From contig JAFGSC010000019.1 of assembly GCA_016934875.1 (NCBI GenBank), forward strand, positions 1 through 6,141: a DNA stretch of 6,141 nt. Reading direction: 5' to 3'. Position 1 is the stretch's first letter. Each line of letters starts with the position of its first letter. The position numbers and the translations under genes were made by a program. Origin of the DNA: Candidatus Atribacteria bacterium. GTDB taxonomy: Bacteria > Atribacterota > Phoenicimicrobiia > Phoenicimicrobiales > Stramentimicrobiaceae. Shown here piece after piece: positions 1 through 5,935 of the stretch. The notes beneath the pieces were generated by a model. That model saw only the letters and a program-made list of their open reading frames with translations, was not told where the DNA came from and searched no databases.

Positions 1-17
1 CACAAACCTCTTTTTTT

Positions 18-53
18 GGCAGTAGGTTCTCTAGCTTACTGCCTCTTTTTTTT
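18..53 (+). terminator. Rho-independent terminator of a gene left of the window
   Basis: GGCAGTA (18-24) pairs with TACTGCC (37-43). The stem extends through G.T, G-C, T.G and T-A pairs to a CTCT tetraloop (29-32), giving about 11 pairs. It is followed by T-C-TTTTTTTT (44-53). The U-tract lies on the plus-strand side, so it terminates plus-strand transcription entering from the left. In the minus direction the hairpin is followed by A residues, so it would not terminate the MreB-like gene. It probably closes a convergent chromosomal gene and marks the edge of the cassette array. Confidence 0.75.
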
Positions 54-61
54 GGCTCAAC

Positions 62-96
62 TGTGCCTTAAATCCTATATTGTTATGGGCTGAATG
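62..96 (+). repeat. Degenerate distal half of the attC-like repeat (copy F)
   Basis: TTATGGGCTGAATG (83-96) is an inverted copy of the sequence at 1092-1105, just 5' of the MreB-like gene, with one mismatch and one G.T wobble. TATA at 77-80 occupies the place where other copies have TATAC before the distal GTT/CTT. This is the position and content expected of the outer distal arm of that unit's own repeat. The proximal arm and centre are not recognisable; the terminator at 18-53 occupies their place. I infer a decayed or truncated last repeat at the array end. Inner-stem homology is weak, so only the outer arm is well supported. Confidence 0.5.
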
Positions 97-99
97 TTT

Positions 100-1047
100 T
101 TATATCATCATGTATTTTAATAATTCTCCTGGATTTGCTTGTATTTTTTCAAGACCAGTTTTCATGTAATCATTACTAAATCCGTATGATTTTGAATTTA
201 CATTAATCCTTTTAGAAATCAAGTCTATTAATCCGTTTAATTTAAATCCACCACCTATTAGATAAATACCAGTCATTTTAATCTTTTCTGAATCAGAATC
301 CTCCAAATTTTCAAAGTGGCGAATAATCCTTTCAACAAGTAATTCAATATCATTTCTTAAACACTCCGTTATCTCAAAGCTTTGAATTTTAATGTCTTTG
401 ACACTATCAGACTGTTTAACTTGTCCAGTAATCCTTACAGTTTTATCAATATGCTTATTTTCCCTAAAGTCCGCATACTCAATCTTTAATTTTTCAGCCA
501 CTTTTAAATCAACAATCAAGTCGTATTTGCTGCTTAAATATGTTTGAATCGCTTCGTCAAGATTTAATCCTGCAATATCAAGAATGTCATTTTTTATAAT
601 TTCATATCCCTTTGTTGTCGTTATACTTGTCTTACCTGCACCAGAGTCAACAATCATTGAAGTTGAATTTTTAATGTCAATCTCTAATCCAGTTGAAGCA
701 ATAAAACAATCGTTAAGCATGAAACAGGTTTTTGCTCCAGCATGCTCCATTGCATCACGAAACGTTCTCAATGCAACCTCGCTCATATCAGAAGGTACCG
801 ACACGAGTGAAGTAAAAGTCGGATATAAAAATCCAAGGAATGGTTTCTGAATTTTCTTAATTTCCTGTCTCAATAGTGTTTCAGTTCCATTAAAGTCAGC
901 AATCTTTCCGTTAATCACGACTTTCTCATGTTTCTCGTCTCCAATCTCAATGCGAGCAGGAATCTCAGTAATTTGTTTTCCCTCTTTGTATAATCGAAAT
1001 TTGCTTGTTCCTAAATCAAATCCTATGTTATTTTTCAGTTCTTTCAT
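100..1047 (-). CDS. MreB/actin-like ATPase, divergent
   Basis: This 315-aa protein has the actin/Hsp70 ATPase fold and resembles MreB (usually about 335-350 aa), the filament-forming protein that guides wall synthesis on the inner membrane. Phosphate-1 is at 9-15 (GFDLGTS). The MreB-like stretch VSVPSDMSEVALR (82-94) leads to AMEHAGAK, phosphate-2 is at 134-140 (DSGAGKT), an AGLNLDEAI helix is at 159-167, and the adenosine-binding LIGGG is at 263-267. Two active-site regions deviate: MreB's EEP(M)AA segment reads LNDCFIAS (111-118), and DIGGGT reads DSGAGK. The gene stands alone, without mreC or mreD, in a cassette-like unit, so a housekeeping shape role is unlikely. A filament modifier, segregation actin or growth-interfering product are possibilities only. 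ATG 1047 is chosen because it places the phosphate-1 strand six to eight residues in, as in MreB. Confidence 0.85.
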   Translation of the reverse strand: MKELKNNIGFDLGTSKFRLYKEGKQITEIPARIEIGDEKHEKVVINGKIADFNGTETLLRQEIKKIQKPFLGFLYPTFTSLVSVPSDMSEVALRTFRDAMEHAGAKTCFMLNDCFIASTGLEIDIKNSTSMIVDSGAGKTSITTTKGYEIIKNDILDIAGLNLDEAIQTYLSSKYDLIVDLKVAEKLKIEYADFRENKHIDKTVRITGQVKQSDSVKDIKIQSFEITECLRNDIELLVERIIRHFENLEDSDSEKIKMTGIYLIGGGFKLNGLIDLISKRINVNSKSYGFSNDYMKTGLEKIQANPGELLKYMMI

Positions 1048-1104
1048 TTATCTATCAATCATGAAATTTTATTGTTTGCAGGGTCGCTCTTCATTTTGCC
1101 CATA

Positions 1105-1227
1105 AACGGTCGGCGGTATGCGCAGTTGCCGATTCATGGGCGCTTTCGTTTCGTGTTACCCGAAAGATAACCAAATGAACCAACATTAGCAACCCCTCTG
1201 CCCGGCAATTGCGTATGACCGCATGTT
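1105..1227 (+). repeat. attC-like imperfect palindromic repeat, copy A
   Basis: The core runs from proximal AACGGT (1105-1110) to distal GTT (1225-1227). The inner arm 1120-1130 pairs with 1204-1214, with G1120.T1214 and G1125.T1209 wobbles on the plus strand. The distal outer arm 1225-1240 is the inverse of 2256-2271, on the far side of the three-gene unit, while the proximal outer arm 1092-1105 matches remnant F. The centre (TTTCGTTTCGTGTTACC) is the most divergent version of the TTTCCTATCAAGTTAC motif of the other copies. It lies 23 bp from the stop of the membrane-protein gene. Confidence 0.85.
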
Positions 1228-1250
1228 AGCAACAGGGCATTTATAACAAA

Positions 1251-1691
1251 TTATAATAATTGTAATTCTTGATTTTCAACATTATGTTCGTTAAAGTCAT
1301 CTTCCCACTCCAATTTAACTTCAATTTTGTCAGGATATTCGGTTGAAAGTAGAAGTATAAACTCAATACTATGATTTGGTTTTAAATCTATCGGACAGGG
1401 ACTACCACCAATCAAGTTATAAGATTCTGAGCTAGGTATCGTAACATACACCTTTCTAGCTATAGATTTTCCCTTGTTATATACTTTGATGGCATTTTTC
1501 CAATCTTTTATCTTTATGACATTAGCTTCAATTAGGGCCTTTTTTAATTCAATCTTTTCAGTTTCAATTTTAGCTAATTGATATTCATTCAATAATTTTT
1601 CTTGCTTTTTTATTCTATTGTCATGCAAAATGTATGTAATTATAGTCAATGCAAGAGCTAAAATTGAAATAATTAATCCTAGAATTTCCAT
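1251..1691 (-). CDS. Membrane-anchored coiled-coil protein, unknown function
   Basis: I do not recognise a named family for this 146-aa protein. Residues 3-22 form one hydrophobic segment (LGLIISILALALTIITYIL), followed by basic residues (R26, K28, K29), which suggests a single N-terminal membrane anchor with the rest in the cytoplasm. Residues 27-57 are rich in E, K, L and I with a coiled-coil look. The C-terminal part (about 64-130) has alternating beta-type segments, including NKGKSIARKVYVTI (72-85) and PIDLKPNHSIEFILLL (100-115). That pattern (N.G.S.A..V.V, then L.P..S..) is seen in immunoglobulin-like beta domains of small membrane proteins. ATG 1691 begins one base after the zinc-ribbon stop, so translation is probably coupled. 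It is the last gene of its unit. Confidence 0.75.
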   Translation of the reverse strand: MEILGLIISILALALTIITYILHDNRIKKQEKLLNEYQLAKIETEKIELKKALIEANVIKIKDWKNAIKVYNKGKSIARKVYVTIPSSESYNLIGGSPCPIDLKPNHSIEFILLLSTEYPDKIEVKLEWEDDFNEHNVENQELQLL

Positions 1692-1692
1692 T

Positions 1693-1965
1693 TTATTTGA
1701 ATTTCAGATACTTGTTGCCCTTGAGTGATTTTTTTATTGAATTACTTAAATCTTTTTTAAGGTCCTTCAATACTTCCAGCTTAGTTTCATCTTGTTCTGT
1801 ATTAATGATAGACTGGTTAAACTCTATAAGTTCATCAGCGCCATTTTTAAATTCCCTACCACACCTAATACACTTGATCCACGTTTTATCCTCATTATAT
1901 TCAAAATGAGAATCCCCACAAGTAGGGCATCTCATTGTTACTTTTTTGTCATATGAAGGCTTCAT
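1693..1965 (-). CDS. Small zinc-ribbon protein
   Basis: This 90-aa protein has two zinc knuckles, CPTC (13-16) and CIRC (32-35), 15 residues apart, typical of a zinc-ribbon binding one Zn(II). A linker, GADELIEFNQSI (42-53), leads to an amphipathic, lysine-rich helical tail (62-90) ending KYLKFK. Zinc ribbons of this size usually bind nucleic acid or act as protein adaptors; which applies here cannot be told. I have a vague recollection of similar CPTCG...DELI...DLKK proteins near polymorphic-toxin loci but cannot verify it. It sits between the 78-aa gene (14 bp upstream) and the membrane protein (1 bp downstream), so the three are probably one transcript. Confidence 0.8.
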   Translation of the reverse strand: MKPSYDKKVTMRCPTCGDSHFEYNEDKTWIKCIRCGREFKNGADELIEFNQSIINTEQDETKLEVLKDLKKDLSNSIKKSLKGNKYLKFK

Positions 1966-1979
1966 AGTCTTTTTTAAAA

Positions 1980-2216
1980 TTAATCATCCCAATATTCGCA
2001 GTTTTTAGAAATCATATCTGATTTTGAGAAATAGAACAATACCCCATCACTATCCAGATAATTAACACCTTCAGGATATACTTCATATTTATCATCATCA
2101 AGAAGATATTCACCTATAACATAATTGTTATAGTCATTAGCGCCTTTTAGAAACTCCCTAATCTTCATTTGGGGTTCAAGTTTGGTTGATTGAATGATAC
2201 TTTTATAATTTCCCAT
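1980..2216 (-). CDS. Small acidic protein, unknown
   Basis: This 78-aa protein has no motif I recognise. The first 24 residues are basic and polar (KSIIQSTKLEPQMKIREFLK). The rest is acidic, with DDDKYEVY (40-47), a YLDSDGVLFYFSKSD stretch (53-67), and a CEYWDD end. There is no signal peptide or membrane segment. It is the first gene of the three-gene unit, starting 53 bp from the AAC of repeat B with an A/T-rich leader and no Shine-Dalgarno site. Its shape would suit an antitoxin, immunity protein or adaptor, but nothing in the sequence proves this. It is called a gene for its fit between repeat B and the next gene and its strand agreement. Confidence 0.65.
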   Translation of the reverse strand: MGNYKSIIQSTKLEPQMKIREFLKGANDYNNYVIGEYLLDDDKYEVYPEGVNYLDSDGVLFYFSKSDMISKNCEYWDD

Positions 2217-2268
2217 AATATTAATTATTTAGTTTGGATAATCGGAGTTCAATTTATGCCTTGTTGCT

Positions 2269-2387
2269 AACGGTTGATGGTATGGTGTCGTGCGGGATTA
2301 CGAGGCGATAAACTATCAAGTTACAACCGACTTTTTTACGAGCCACAAACGCTCGCAAACCTCTGAAACCCGCATGCACTATACCTT
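2269..2387 (+). repeat. attC-like imperfect palindromic repeat, copy B
   Basis: The core runs from AACGGT (2269-2274) to the distal CTT (2385-2387; the other copies have GTT). The inner stem 2279-2296 pairs with 2369-2385 with one bulged base (T2288) and two wobbles, G2284.T2380 and G2290.T2375. The centre contains CTATCAAGTTAC (2313-2324) and an internal hairpin CGAGC/GCTCG (2339-2343 with 2351-2355). The distal outer arm 2386-2398 is the inverse of 3060-3072 across the lipoprotein gene, while the proximal outer arm matches repeat A. Confidence 0.88.
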
Positions 2388-3072
2388 GTACGCCGTATTT
2401 CTTTCAAATTAATCATTTTTTTGTTTTAATATTCTTGGTCTTATCTTTTGTACTCTTGATAATATAAATTGTCAGGGTCGCCAATATATGACCATAGTAT
2501 TATTTCACCGTCTTTTTCGGTAATATCAAGGGTAACAATCGCATTGATATTAAAATCCAAGTAAAGTTTGTTTTTAAAAGTCGAAATAGTATCTGTATTG
2601 TATGAATCTTTACCTATAGTCCATTTGCCTGATATTAATGCAGAGTCATTTTCTGTTACAGGATATTTAAAAAATGAAATCGGCAAATATTTCTCGTAAA
2701 TCCAGGCTTTAACAGTTTTATCCTCTTTTAACTCAAATCTCAATGATGGGTAAGTTATGCTTTCCCAATCTGGATAATCAGTTTGTTGTTTATCTATGTA
2801 TTTTAAAGATTGTCCAGTTAAAATCCATTCCCCATATAACTCATTGTCTAAAATATCTCGTTTTAAAGTCCTGTCAGGCAGTGTCAAAAACTCATCAACT
2901 AAACCACCTGCTTCTTGGGCAATCTTGTTAATTCCGCCTTTTACTTTTCTTTTCGCAAAATCACATGAATTTGGAAGTATTAGAATCGTGATAATAAGTA
3001 TATATCGGTATATTTTCATTATTTTTTCTCTAAATCAGTTAGGTTGCAACGGTTCGTTTATATGGCGTACAA
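2271..3072 (-). mobile_element. Cassette 3: lipoprotein gene plus repeat B
   Basis: This one-gene unit has cognate arms TTGTACGCC(G/A)TAT at 2386-2398 and inverted at 3060-3072. They match over 13 positions with one G.T-type difference and diverge immediately beyond. The size, about 0.8 kb, is typical for a gene cassette. Confidence 0.6.
2441..3019 (-). CDS. Probable lipoprotein with lipocalin-like beta domain
   Basis: This 192-aa protein starts with a short basic n-region and a hydrophobic stretch (YILIITILILP, 6-16) ending in NSC (17-19). C19 is a plausible lipidation site, although the -3 residue is P rather than a standard L/V/I, so the lipobox is imperfect. After a polar linker (20-58) the mature part has lipocalin-like signs: LYGEWILTG (61-69), a run of beta strands, a second SGKWTIGKD (130-138), and a closing GDPDNLYYQEYK (180-191). 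Such proteins in Bacteroidota are usually envelope-anchored with unknown ligands. ATG 3019 gives the complete signal peptide. It is the only gene in its unit, so any partner is absent. The function is unknown. Confidence 0.75.
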   Translation of the reverse strand: MKIYRYILIITILILPNSCDFAKRKVKGGINKIAQEAGGLVDEFLTLPDRTLKRDILDNELYGEWILTGQSLKYIDKQQTDYPDWESITYPSLRFELKEDKTVKAWIYEKYLPISFFKYPVTENDSALISGKWTIGKDSYNTDTISTFKNKLYLDFNINAIVTLDITEKDGEIILWSYIGDPDNLYYQEYKR

Positions 3073-3192
3073 CGGTCGGCGGTATGAAACGTTGGGGATT
3101 GCGGGCTACTTTCTTGTCGAGTTACGCTGAGCTTGATGCGGGGTAGGACGCTCGCATAACCACTTAAACCCCAATGTTTTATACCGCTTGTT
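3071..3192 (+). repeat. attC-like imperfect palindromic repeat, copy C
   Basis: The core runs from AACGGT (3071-3076) to distal GTT (3190-3192). The inner stem runs from about 3080-3097 with 3169-3185, unbroken apart from the wobbles G3086.T3180 and G3091.T3175. The central motif reads TTTCTTGTCGAGTTAC (3110-3125). The distal outer arm GTTGGCAAA (3190-3198) is the exact inverse of TTTGCCAAC (4212-4220) across the SUKH-4 unit, while its proximal outer arm matches repeat B. Confidence 0.9.
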
Positions 3193-3208
3193 GGCAAATC
3201 GTACTTTT

Positions 3209-3628
3209 TTAATTTATTGGTTCATATTCAATTATTTTACTCAATCTAACAGGCATATCAGTCACCTGCTTTAGTTTAATCAATCCATATTGACTAAGCA
3301 GAGGTTTGTTGAAATCAAGATAGTGAAAAAAGAAAACCAATCTAAACCTTGTCAGTCCATTTGGTCTATCAAAGTCGTCTCCAATAATCTCATTACCCTC
3401 AGCATTCAGATACTGTTCATCATAAGCCGTCTGCCAGTCCATTTTATCCAACCCTTTCTGCTCTTGAGTTATTTGAATCGGGTCAAAGTCGTTCAAGTTT
3501 TCTTCAATGACCAATTCAATTAATTTCACATCATCGTGATTTGGAATAGTATAAACTCCAATTAACTCGGTCTTGTCATGGTATGAATCAGGAATTTGAC
3601 TTTTCTTTTTTGAGTTAAATAGTCCCAT
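3209..3628 (-). CDS. Conserved-looking protein of unknown function, partner of SUKH-4 protein
   Basis: This 139-aa soluble protein has no signal or membrane segment. The first ten residues are basic (MGLFNSKKKS). A recognisable block follows: DWQTAYDEQYLNAEGNEIIG (64-83), FRLVFFFHYLDFNKPL (95-110), then a YGLIKL...MPVRLSKIIEYE end (114-136). I believe this W..YDE..LN..G / FFFH.LD..KPL pattern recurs in hypothetical proteins of several phyla, but I cannot name the family. The ATG lies two bases after the stop of the SUKH-4 gene, which implies one transcript and coupled translation. Being paired with an immunity protein, it may be a second immunity or accessory factor. That is inference from position only. 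Confidence 0.7.
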   Translation of the reverse strand: MGLFNSKKKSQIPDSYHDKTELIGVYTIPNHDDVKLIELVIEENLNDFDPIQITQEQKGLDKMDWQTAYDEQYLNAEGNEIIGDDFDRPNGLTRFRLVFFFHYLDFNKPLLSQYGLIKLKQVTDMPVRLSKIIEYEPIN

Positions 3629-3630
3629 TA

Positions 3631-4188
3631 TTAAATCTCCTCTTTGTTTACTATTAAAATCTCAATCTCTTCATTCCACATTCTCCCTTCAATAATTGAG
3701 TCTTTATCATTTTGAGCCAAGCTTTCTTTCAGGCGTTGAATATCCTCAGGTGTGTATTTACAATCCATTAATCCATCCTCACCATATTTTTCTAAAACAC
3801 CTGCAACAAAGTCTTGATAAATCATGAGTGTCCCGGCCAATTTTTCAATATTAGAATTCATAAACTGCTCTGAAAAATAATCTTCATGGTCAAGTAGTTT
3901 AACTTTACAATTATCCTCTTTATCAATCACTATCTCGTCACCATTTCCATTGGAACCAATCACGATATACCTTTCGTAATCTTTTTCAAGGAAATCAAAT
4001 TTATGAGTAAGATTACCAATGCCCTCATATTGTTCGTCAGTATCATTTGAAAATGTCAAAAACGGTGCAGCCTCTTTTGGTAAACCATAATTGATTAAAA
4101 AATCAGCAGTCGGTTTATCAAAGTCAAATTTGCTAATCCTATCCTTGTTGTATTTTATTATTTCTTCGAAATCAGAACTCCATTTCAT
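3631..4188 (-). CDS. SUKH-4-type immunity protein (SMI1/KNR4 superfamily)
   Basis: This 185-aa acidic soluble protein shows the pattern of SUKH-4 immunity proteins, which protect a cell by binding a cognate polymorphic toxin domain. LPKEAAPFLTF (36-46) is the early SUKH block, YIVIGSNGNGDEIVID (74-89) the IGS.G.GD...ID core, LLDHED (98-103) the next strand, and FMNSNIEKLAGTLMIY (109-124) the NSSI..A..L helix. The C-terminal 60 residues are less characteristic. The family assignment is from memory of these motifs. No toxin gene is seen in the window, so it looks like an orphan immunity gene, as is common in immunity arrays. It opens its unit, 30 bp from repeat D, and is followed two bases later by the 139-aa gene. 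Confidence 0.85.
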   Translation of the reverse strand: MKWSSDFEEIIKYNKDRISKFDFDKPTADFLINYGLPKEAAPFLTFSNDTDEQYEGIGNLTHKFDFLEKDYERYIVIGSNGNGDEIVIDKEDNCKVKLLDHEDYFSEQFMNSNIEKLAGTLMIYQDFVAGVLEKYGEDGLMDCKYTPEDIQRLKESLAQNDKDSIIEGRMWNEEIEILIVNKEEI

Positions 4189-4217
4189 GTTTGCAGTGTC
4201 TTTTTAGTATGTTTGCC

Positions 4218-4340
4218 AACGGTTGCGTGTATGAAACGTTTGGCATTTCGAAGCAATTTCCTATCAAGTTAAAGCTGCTTTTGATACGAGCTGTGCAGCT
4301 CGATAAACCACTGACTGCCAAATGTTTTATACACGATGTT
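4218..4340 (+). repeat. attC-like imperfect palindromic repeat, copy D
   Basis: This is the clearest copy. The core runs from AACGGT (4218-4223) to distal GTT (4338-4340). The inner arm CGTGTATGAAACGTTTGGCA pairs along its whole length with 4316-4335, broken only by the wobbles G4233.T4328 and G4238.T4323. The centre is TTTCCTATCAAGTTA (4257-4271), followed by a compact hairpin CGAGCT/AGCTCG (4287-4292 with 4297-4302). The distal end GTTGGGT fits GTTRRRY exactly. The distal outer arm 4339-4352 is the inverse of 6015-6028 beyond the restriction-modification genes, while its proximal outer arm matches repeat C. Confidence 0.9.
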
Positions 4341-4351
4341 GGGTGCCGTAT

Positions 4352-5086
4352 TTAATATTTTCCCGAGTTGAATTTTACTAATTTGGCCCAATCAATCTCG
4401 CCAGATTCATTACAAAAGTCGGTAGTAAATTCTTTAGTAAATTTGTTAATCATTTTGGAATAAGATTTTATGAATTCATCATTACGCTCTTTGGCTTTAT
4501 GACCCAATGGTTCAATTAAATCGATGTGCAAATTTTCGTCACCAGAAATGAACTCCCAAAATCTTTGACCACAATATTTAAAATAATCACCTTTGTCAGG
4601 GACATTGTCTTTCCCGTAACAACAACCATTAATTGCAACAACTTGAAGTTTTGAATTGCTTGTTCTTAGTGTTTTCATTGCGGTTTTAAAATCCGCTTTC
4701 ATTTTTGAAATTTGACTACTATTACCCCAGTTTGGGCCTGACTTAATGGTAAGAATATACCGAATATTGTCTTTGTCAAATTCTATGTCAATACCTGTAA
4801 TTCCTGATTTCCATCCATTATATACTTTTGAGTTAATGAAAATAGCAAGCCCTTCAAGCCAATCACCAAATATGGTTTCTTCATTCGATGATATAAACGC
4901 ATCCGTTAAACCTTTGATTATCTGTTCGGCTGTCATTAGATATTTAGCCTTAAACAGATATGGATTTTTCTTTTTTAAAACAGTCTTGAGTTTAAGCTTA
5001 TTAAGACTATCGATTCTTTTCTGATGAAAAGTACCAATATTATCTTCAACGTATTGCGTAACGTCTCTCAGGTTGAGCTTTTTCAT
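4352..5086 (-). CDS. Type II restriction endonuclease, PmeII-like
   Basis: This cytoplasmic endonuclease should cut DNA not protected by the methyltransferase encoded just upstream. The sequence resembles what I recall of the PmeII family. Numbered from an upstream ATG at 5113, the hallmarks are LRDVTQYVEDNIG (15-27), FGDWLEGLAIFINSKVY (82-98), GIDIEFDKDNIRYILTIKSG (107-126) followed by PNWGNSSQ, and NGCCYGKDN (162-170). The candidate PD-(D/E)xK site is D109 with TIK (122-124), with E79 or E87 possibly acting too. The start is ambiguous. ATG 5086 gives MKKLNLRDV, the N-terminus expected for the family, and overlaps the methyltransferase by 41 bp. ATG 5113 would add nine residues and a 68-bp overlap. 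A purine-rich AAGGAAA lies too far upstream of either to decide. The recognition site cannot be told. Confidence 0.88.
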   Translation of the reverse strand: MKKLNLRDVTQYVEDNIGTFHQKRIDSLNKLKLKTVLKKKNPYLFKAKYLMTAEQIIKGLTDAFISSNEETIFGDWLEGLAIFINSKVYNGWKSGITGIDIEFDKDNIRYILTIKSGPNWGNSSQISKMKADFKTAMKTLRTSNSKLQVVAINGCCYGKDNVPDKGDYFKYCGQRFWEFISGDENLHIDLIEPLGHKAKERNDEFIKSYSKMINKFTKEFTTDFCNESGEIDWAKLVKFNSGKY

Positions 5087-5924
5087 AATCAGGTTTTGGT
5101 TCAAATAAAACATAATGAACTGGTTGGATTTCCTTTTTTACTTTTTCATAATATTCAGGAATAATCTCAATACCAATAGAATTTCTTGACATTCTTTGAG
5201 CAACAATATTTGTAGTTCCTGAACCCATAAATGGGTCTAATACCCAATCTCCAGGTTTTGTAAACAACTTTATAAACCATTCGGGTAATCCTTCAGGAAA
5301 TGCAGCACTATGATTTTTATTACTACATTCTGTTGCAAGATGTAACACATTAGTTGGATATGCCATATCTCTATCAATCCAGTTCGAAATATTTTTACCA
5401 AAGCCACTGCCAACTTTAGAGTTATCTCTTATTTTATCAGTTTCGCTTAGATTTTTAAGTCTTGTTTTCTTCCAATCACCCATCGGAACCATTACTTCTT
5501 CTTGATACATCGAAAAGCTTTTACTTTTATTAAATTGAAGTAATCTCTCCCATGCATCCCTGAATCTATTCGGCCATTTGCCAGGATAACAGTTTTTTTT
5601 ATGCCAGATAAACTCTTCGGTCCAAAACCAACCCTGTTTTCTCATTTCAATAATTAGTTCCATTACATAAGTACTTCTTTCTCCATTTACAACTTTTTCT
5701 TTGATGTTTAGGACAAAAGTTCCAGATGGTTTTAATACTCGAAGTAATTCAGAAGTTATGGGTAAAAACCAGTCAACATATATATCGGGAGCAATTCCAC
5801 CATAAGTGCTTTTACGTTGGTCAGCATATGGTGGTGAAGTAAAAACCAAGTCAACTGAATTATCAGGTATATTCTTCAATATCTCAGTACAGTCGCCCAA
5901 ATATAATTCAGCTTTTATGTCCAT
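5046..5924 (-). CDS. Site-specific DNA methyltransferase, beta class (N4-cytosine or N6-adenine)
   Basis: This 292-aa methyltransferase transfers a methyl group from S-adenosylmethionine to DNA and protects the host from the adjacent endonuclease. The catalytic motif IV TSPPY (29-33) comes first, after LYLGDCTEIL (7-16), and the AdoMet-binding motif I DPFMGSGTT (230-238) is near the C-terminus, followed by GIEI (251-254). That order defines the beta class. SPPY rather than DPPY leans toward N4-cytosine, but beta-class SPPY enzymes can also be N6-adenine, so the base is open. The middle (about 100-200), including WHKKNCYPGKWPNRFRDAWE, is the likely target-recognition region. ATG 5924 is preceded by an A-run and places motif X/IV at normal distances. 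Its end overlaps the endonuclease gene, suggesting coupled expression with modification made first. Confidence 0.93.
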   Translation of the reverse strand: MDIKAELYLGDCTEILKNIPDNSVDLVFTSPPYADQRKSTYGGIAPDIYVDWFLPITSELLRVLKPSGTFVLNIKEKVVNGERSTYVMELIIEMRKQGWFWTEEFIWHKKNCYPGKWPNRFRDAWERLLQFNKSKSFSMYQEEVMVPMGDWKKTRLKNLSETDKIRDNSKVGSGFGKNISNWIDRDMAYPTNVLHLATECSNKNHSAAFPEGLPEWFIKLFTKPGDWVLDPFMGSGTTNIVAQRMSRNSIGIEIIPEYYEKVKKEIQPVHYVLFEPKPDYEKAQPERRYAIR

Positions 5925-5935
5925 TTTTTTATTTT

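Larger units (their letters stand above)
62..1106 (-). mobile_element. Cassette 1: MreB-like gene with decayed terminal repeat
   Basis: This one-gene unit is bounded on its 5' side by the crossover-like AAC of repeat A (1105-1107) and on its 3' side by remnant F. The cognate arms are 83-96 and 1092-1105. It is the last unit in the minus-strand direction. The decayed 3' repeat would make it hard to excise if the repeats are recombination sites. The boundary assignment is an inference from the integron model. Confidence 0.5.
1107..2270 (-). mobile_element. Cassette 2: three-gene unit plus repeat A
   Basis: The unit carries three tightly packed minus-strand genes and ends in repeat A. Its cognate arms GTTAGCAACA(G/A)GGCAT (1225-1240 and inverted 2256-2271) match over 16 positions with a single G.T-type difference. 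Three genes in one unit is more than the single gene typical of integron cassettes. The boundaries assume recombination at the AAC/GTT of the flanking repeats. Confidence 0.6.
3073..4219 (-). mobile_element. Cassette 4: SUKH-4 immunity unit plus repeat C
   Basis: This two-gene unit has cognate arms GTTGGCAAA (3190-3198) and inverted 4212-4220, identical over nine bases and then diverging. The first gene starts 30 bp from the crossover-like AAC and the last stops 17 bp from the repeat core, leaving little room for a promoter of its own. Confidence 0.6.

Noticed and set aside
628..645. GAGKT in the MreB-like protein, resembling a Walker A P-loop.
   Set aside because: Its position after a hydrophobic strand and D134, with the order phosphate-1, phosphate-2, adenosine motif, fits the actin-fold phosphate-2 loop. 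The G-x4-GK[ST] spacing is not met.
584..850. Plus-strand open frame of 88 codons.
   Set aside because: It is antisense to the MreB-like gene with no family features. The same holds for plus-strand frames at 1697-1909, 2743-2931, 3290-3523 and 4746-5024, all inside clear minus-strand genes.
1048..1250. tRNA, riboswitch or other known RNA gene in the gaps between genes.
   Set aside because: No cloverleaf, aptamer core or rRNA-like stretch was recognised. The structured part of each gap is explained by the repeat.
2796..3146. Plus-strand open frames 2796-3146 and 5806-6111 whose C-termini look alike (both contain GGMK..., LR, FLS and Y).
   Set aside because: The likeness arises because both run into the homologous repeats C and E in the same frame. 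The rest lies antisense to the lipoprotein and methyltransferase genes. They are shadows, and a trap for calling a false protein family.
4287..4302. CGAGCT/AGCTCG hairpin as a rho-independent terminator.
   Set aside because: No T-tract follows on either strand. It sits in the variable tip of the repeat and is better explained as part of the folded repeat.
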